Below the pieces are notes generated by a model. That model made no database searches, was not told the origin of the DNA, and worked only from the letters and a program-made list of their open reading frames with translations. A stretch of DNA of 44,048 bases, taken from positions 1 through 44,048 of the forward strand of contig NZ_LDNM01000106.1 of NCBI RefSeq assembly GCF_001028135.1, written 5' to 3'. Position numbers and translations under genes: made by a program. This document shows, piece after piece, positions 44,034 through 44,048 of this stretch (position 1 is its first letter; each line of letters opens with the position of its first letter). The DNA comes from Xenorhabdus griffiniae (lineage in GTDB: Bacteria > Pseudomonadota > Gammaproteobacteria > Enterobacterales > Enterobacteriaceae).

Positions 44034-44048
44034 CTTTTTTTCCGATGC

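Noticed and set aside
1-44048. CRISPR arrays and tRNA or rRNA genes
   Set aside because: None were seen. The repeats present are dispersed palindromes or short tandem arrays without spacer structure.

Overview
The window looks like the chromosome of an entomopathogenic enterobacterium of the Morganellaceae, most likely Xenorhabdus, with Photorhabdus as the alternative. The basis is a core gene order of enterobacterial type (queF-ppnN-xni ... rlmM-ygdD-gcvA-gcvB-csdA) interleaved with insect-pathogen accessory genes: a prtA-type serralysin operon with its own secretion system, a large RHS polymorphic toxin, a Ssp-like serine protease autotransporter and many IS remnants. No search could be run, so the genus is an inference.

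Layout. 1-2220: a type II cholesterol-oxidase-like FAD enzyme behind two 105-bp palindromic repeats. 2395-5643: queF (with a possible RBS-occluding leader hairpin), ppnN (TTG start) and xni. 5735-12293, minus strand: prtA-inh-prtB-prtC-prtD, which encodes the protease, its inhibitor and a complete ABC/MFP/OMP type I exporter. It sits where E. coli has other genes between xni and rlmM. 12832-16901: rlmM-ygdD-gcvA on the minus strand, then the GcvB sRNA and csdA on the plus strand. csdE does not follow csdA.

17098-24061, minus strand: an accessory toxin island made of an unrecognised 371-aa beta-rich protein, a 1688-aa RHS/YD-repeat protein with an AT-rich unrecognised C-terminal domain, and a small protein resembling the Rhodococcus VapA/VapB family. 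24444-31821 is a decayed zone: a 281-bp mini-IS1, an NSS sodium symporter coupled to a brnQ stump, the S8 autotransporter, an IS1 tail, a membrane protein, and IS3 and other gene fragments. 31915-32409 is yqhA.

32483-41365 is a Ter stress-response locus. It has terW, a minus-strand operon of four overlapping metabolite-type genes (PRTase-TRSP, HAD, StiP/PELOTA, HpcH/HpaI aldolase) and a divergent terZABCD operon. The shared control region carries three identical 11-bp palindromes. terE and terF are absent and a terminator closes the operon after terD. 41385-44048 holds a frameshifted IS630-family element, an intact IS982-like element with an 8-bp target duplication, and a broken gene fragment at the edge.

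The main cross-cutting observation is that the six 105-bp repeats share their 24-bp ends, including the TATA tips, with the IS630-family element in the same window. They are therefore probably MITEs mobilised by that transposase family. The least explained coding content is the RHS toxin C-terminus and its two neighbours.
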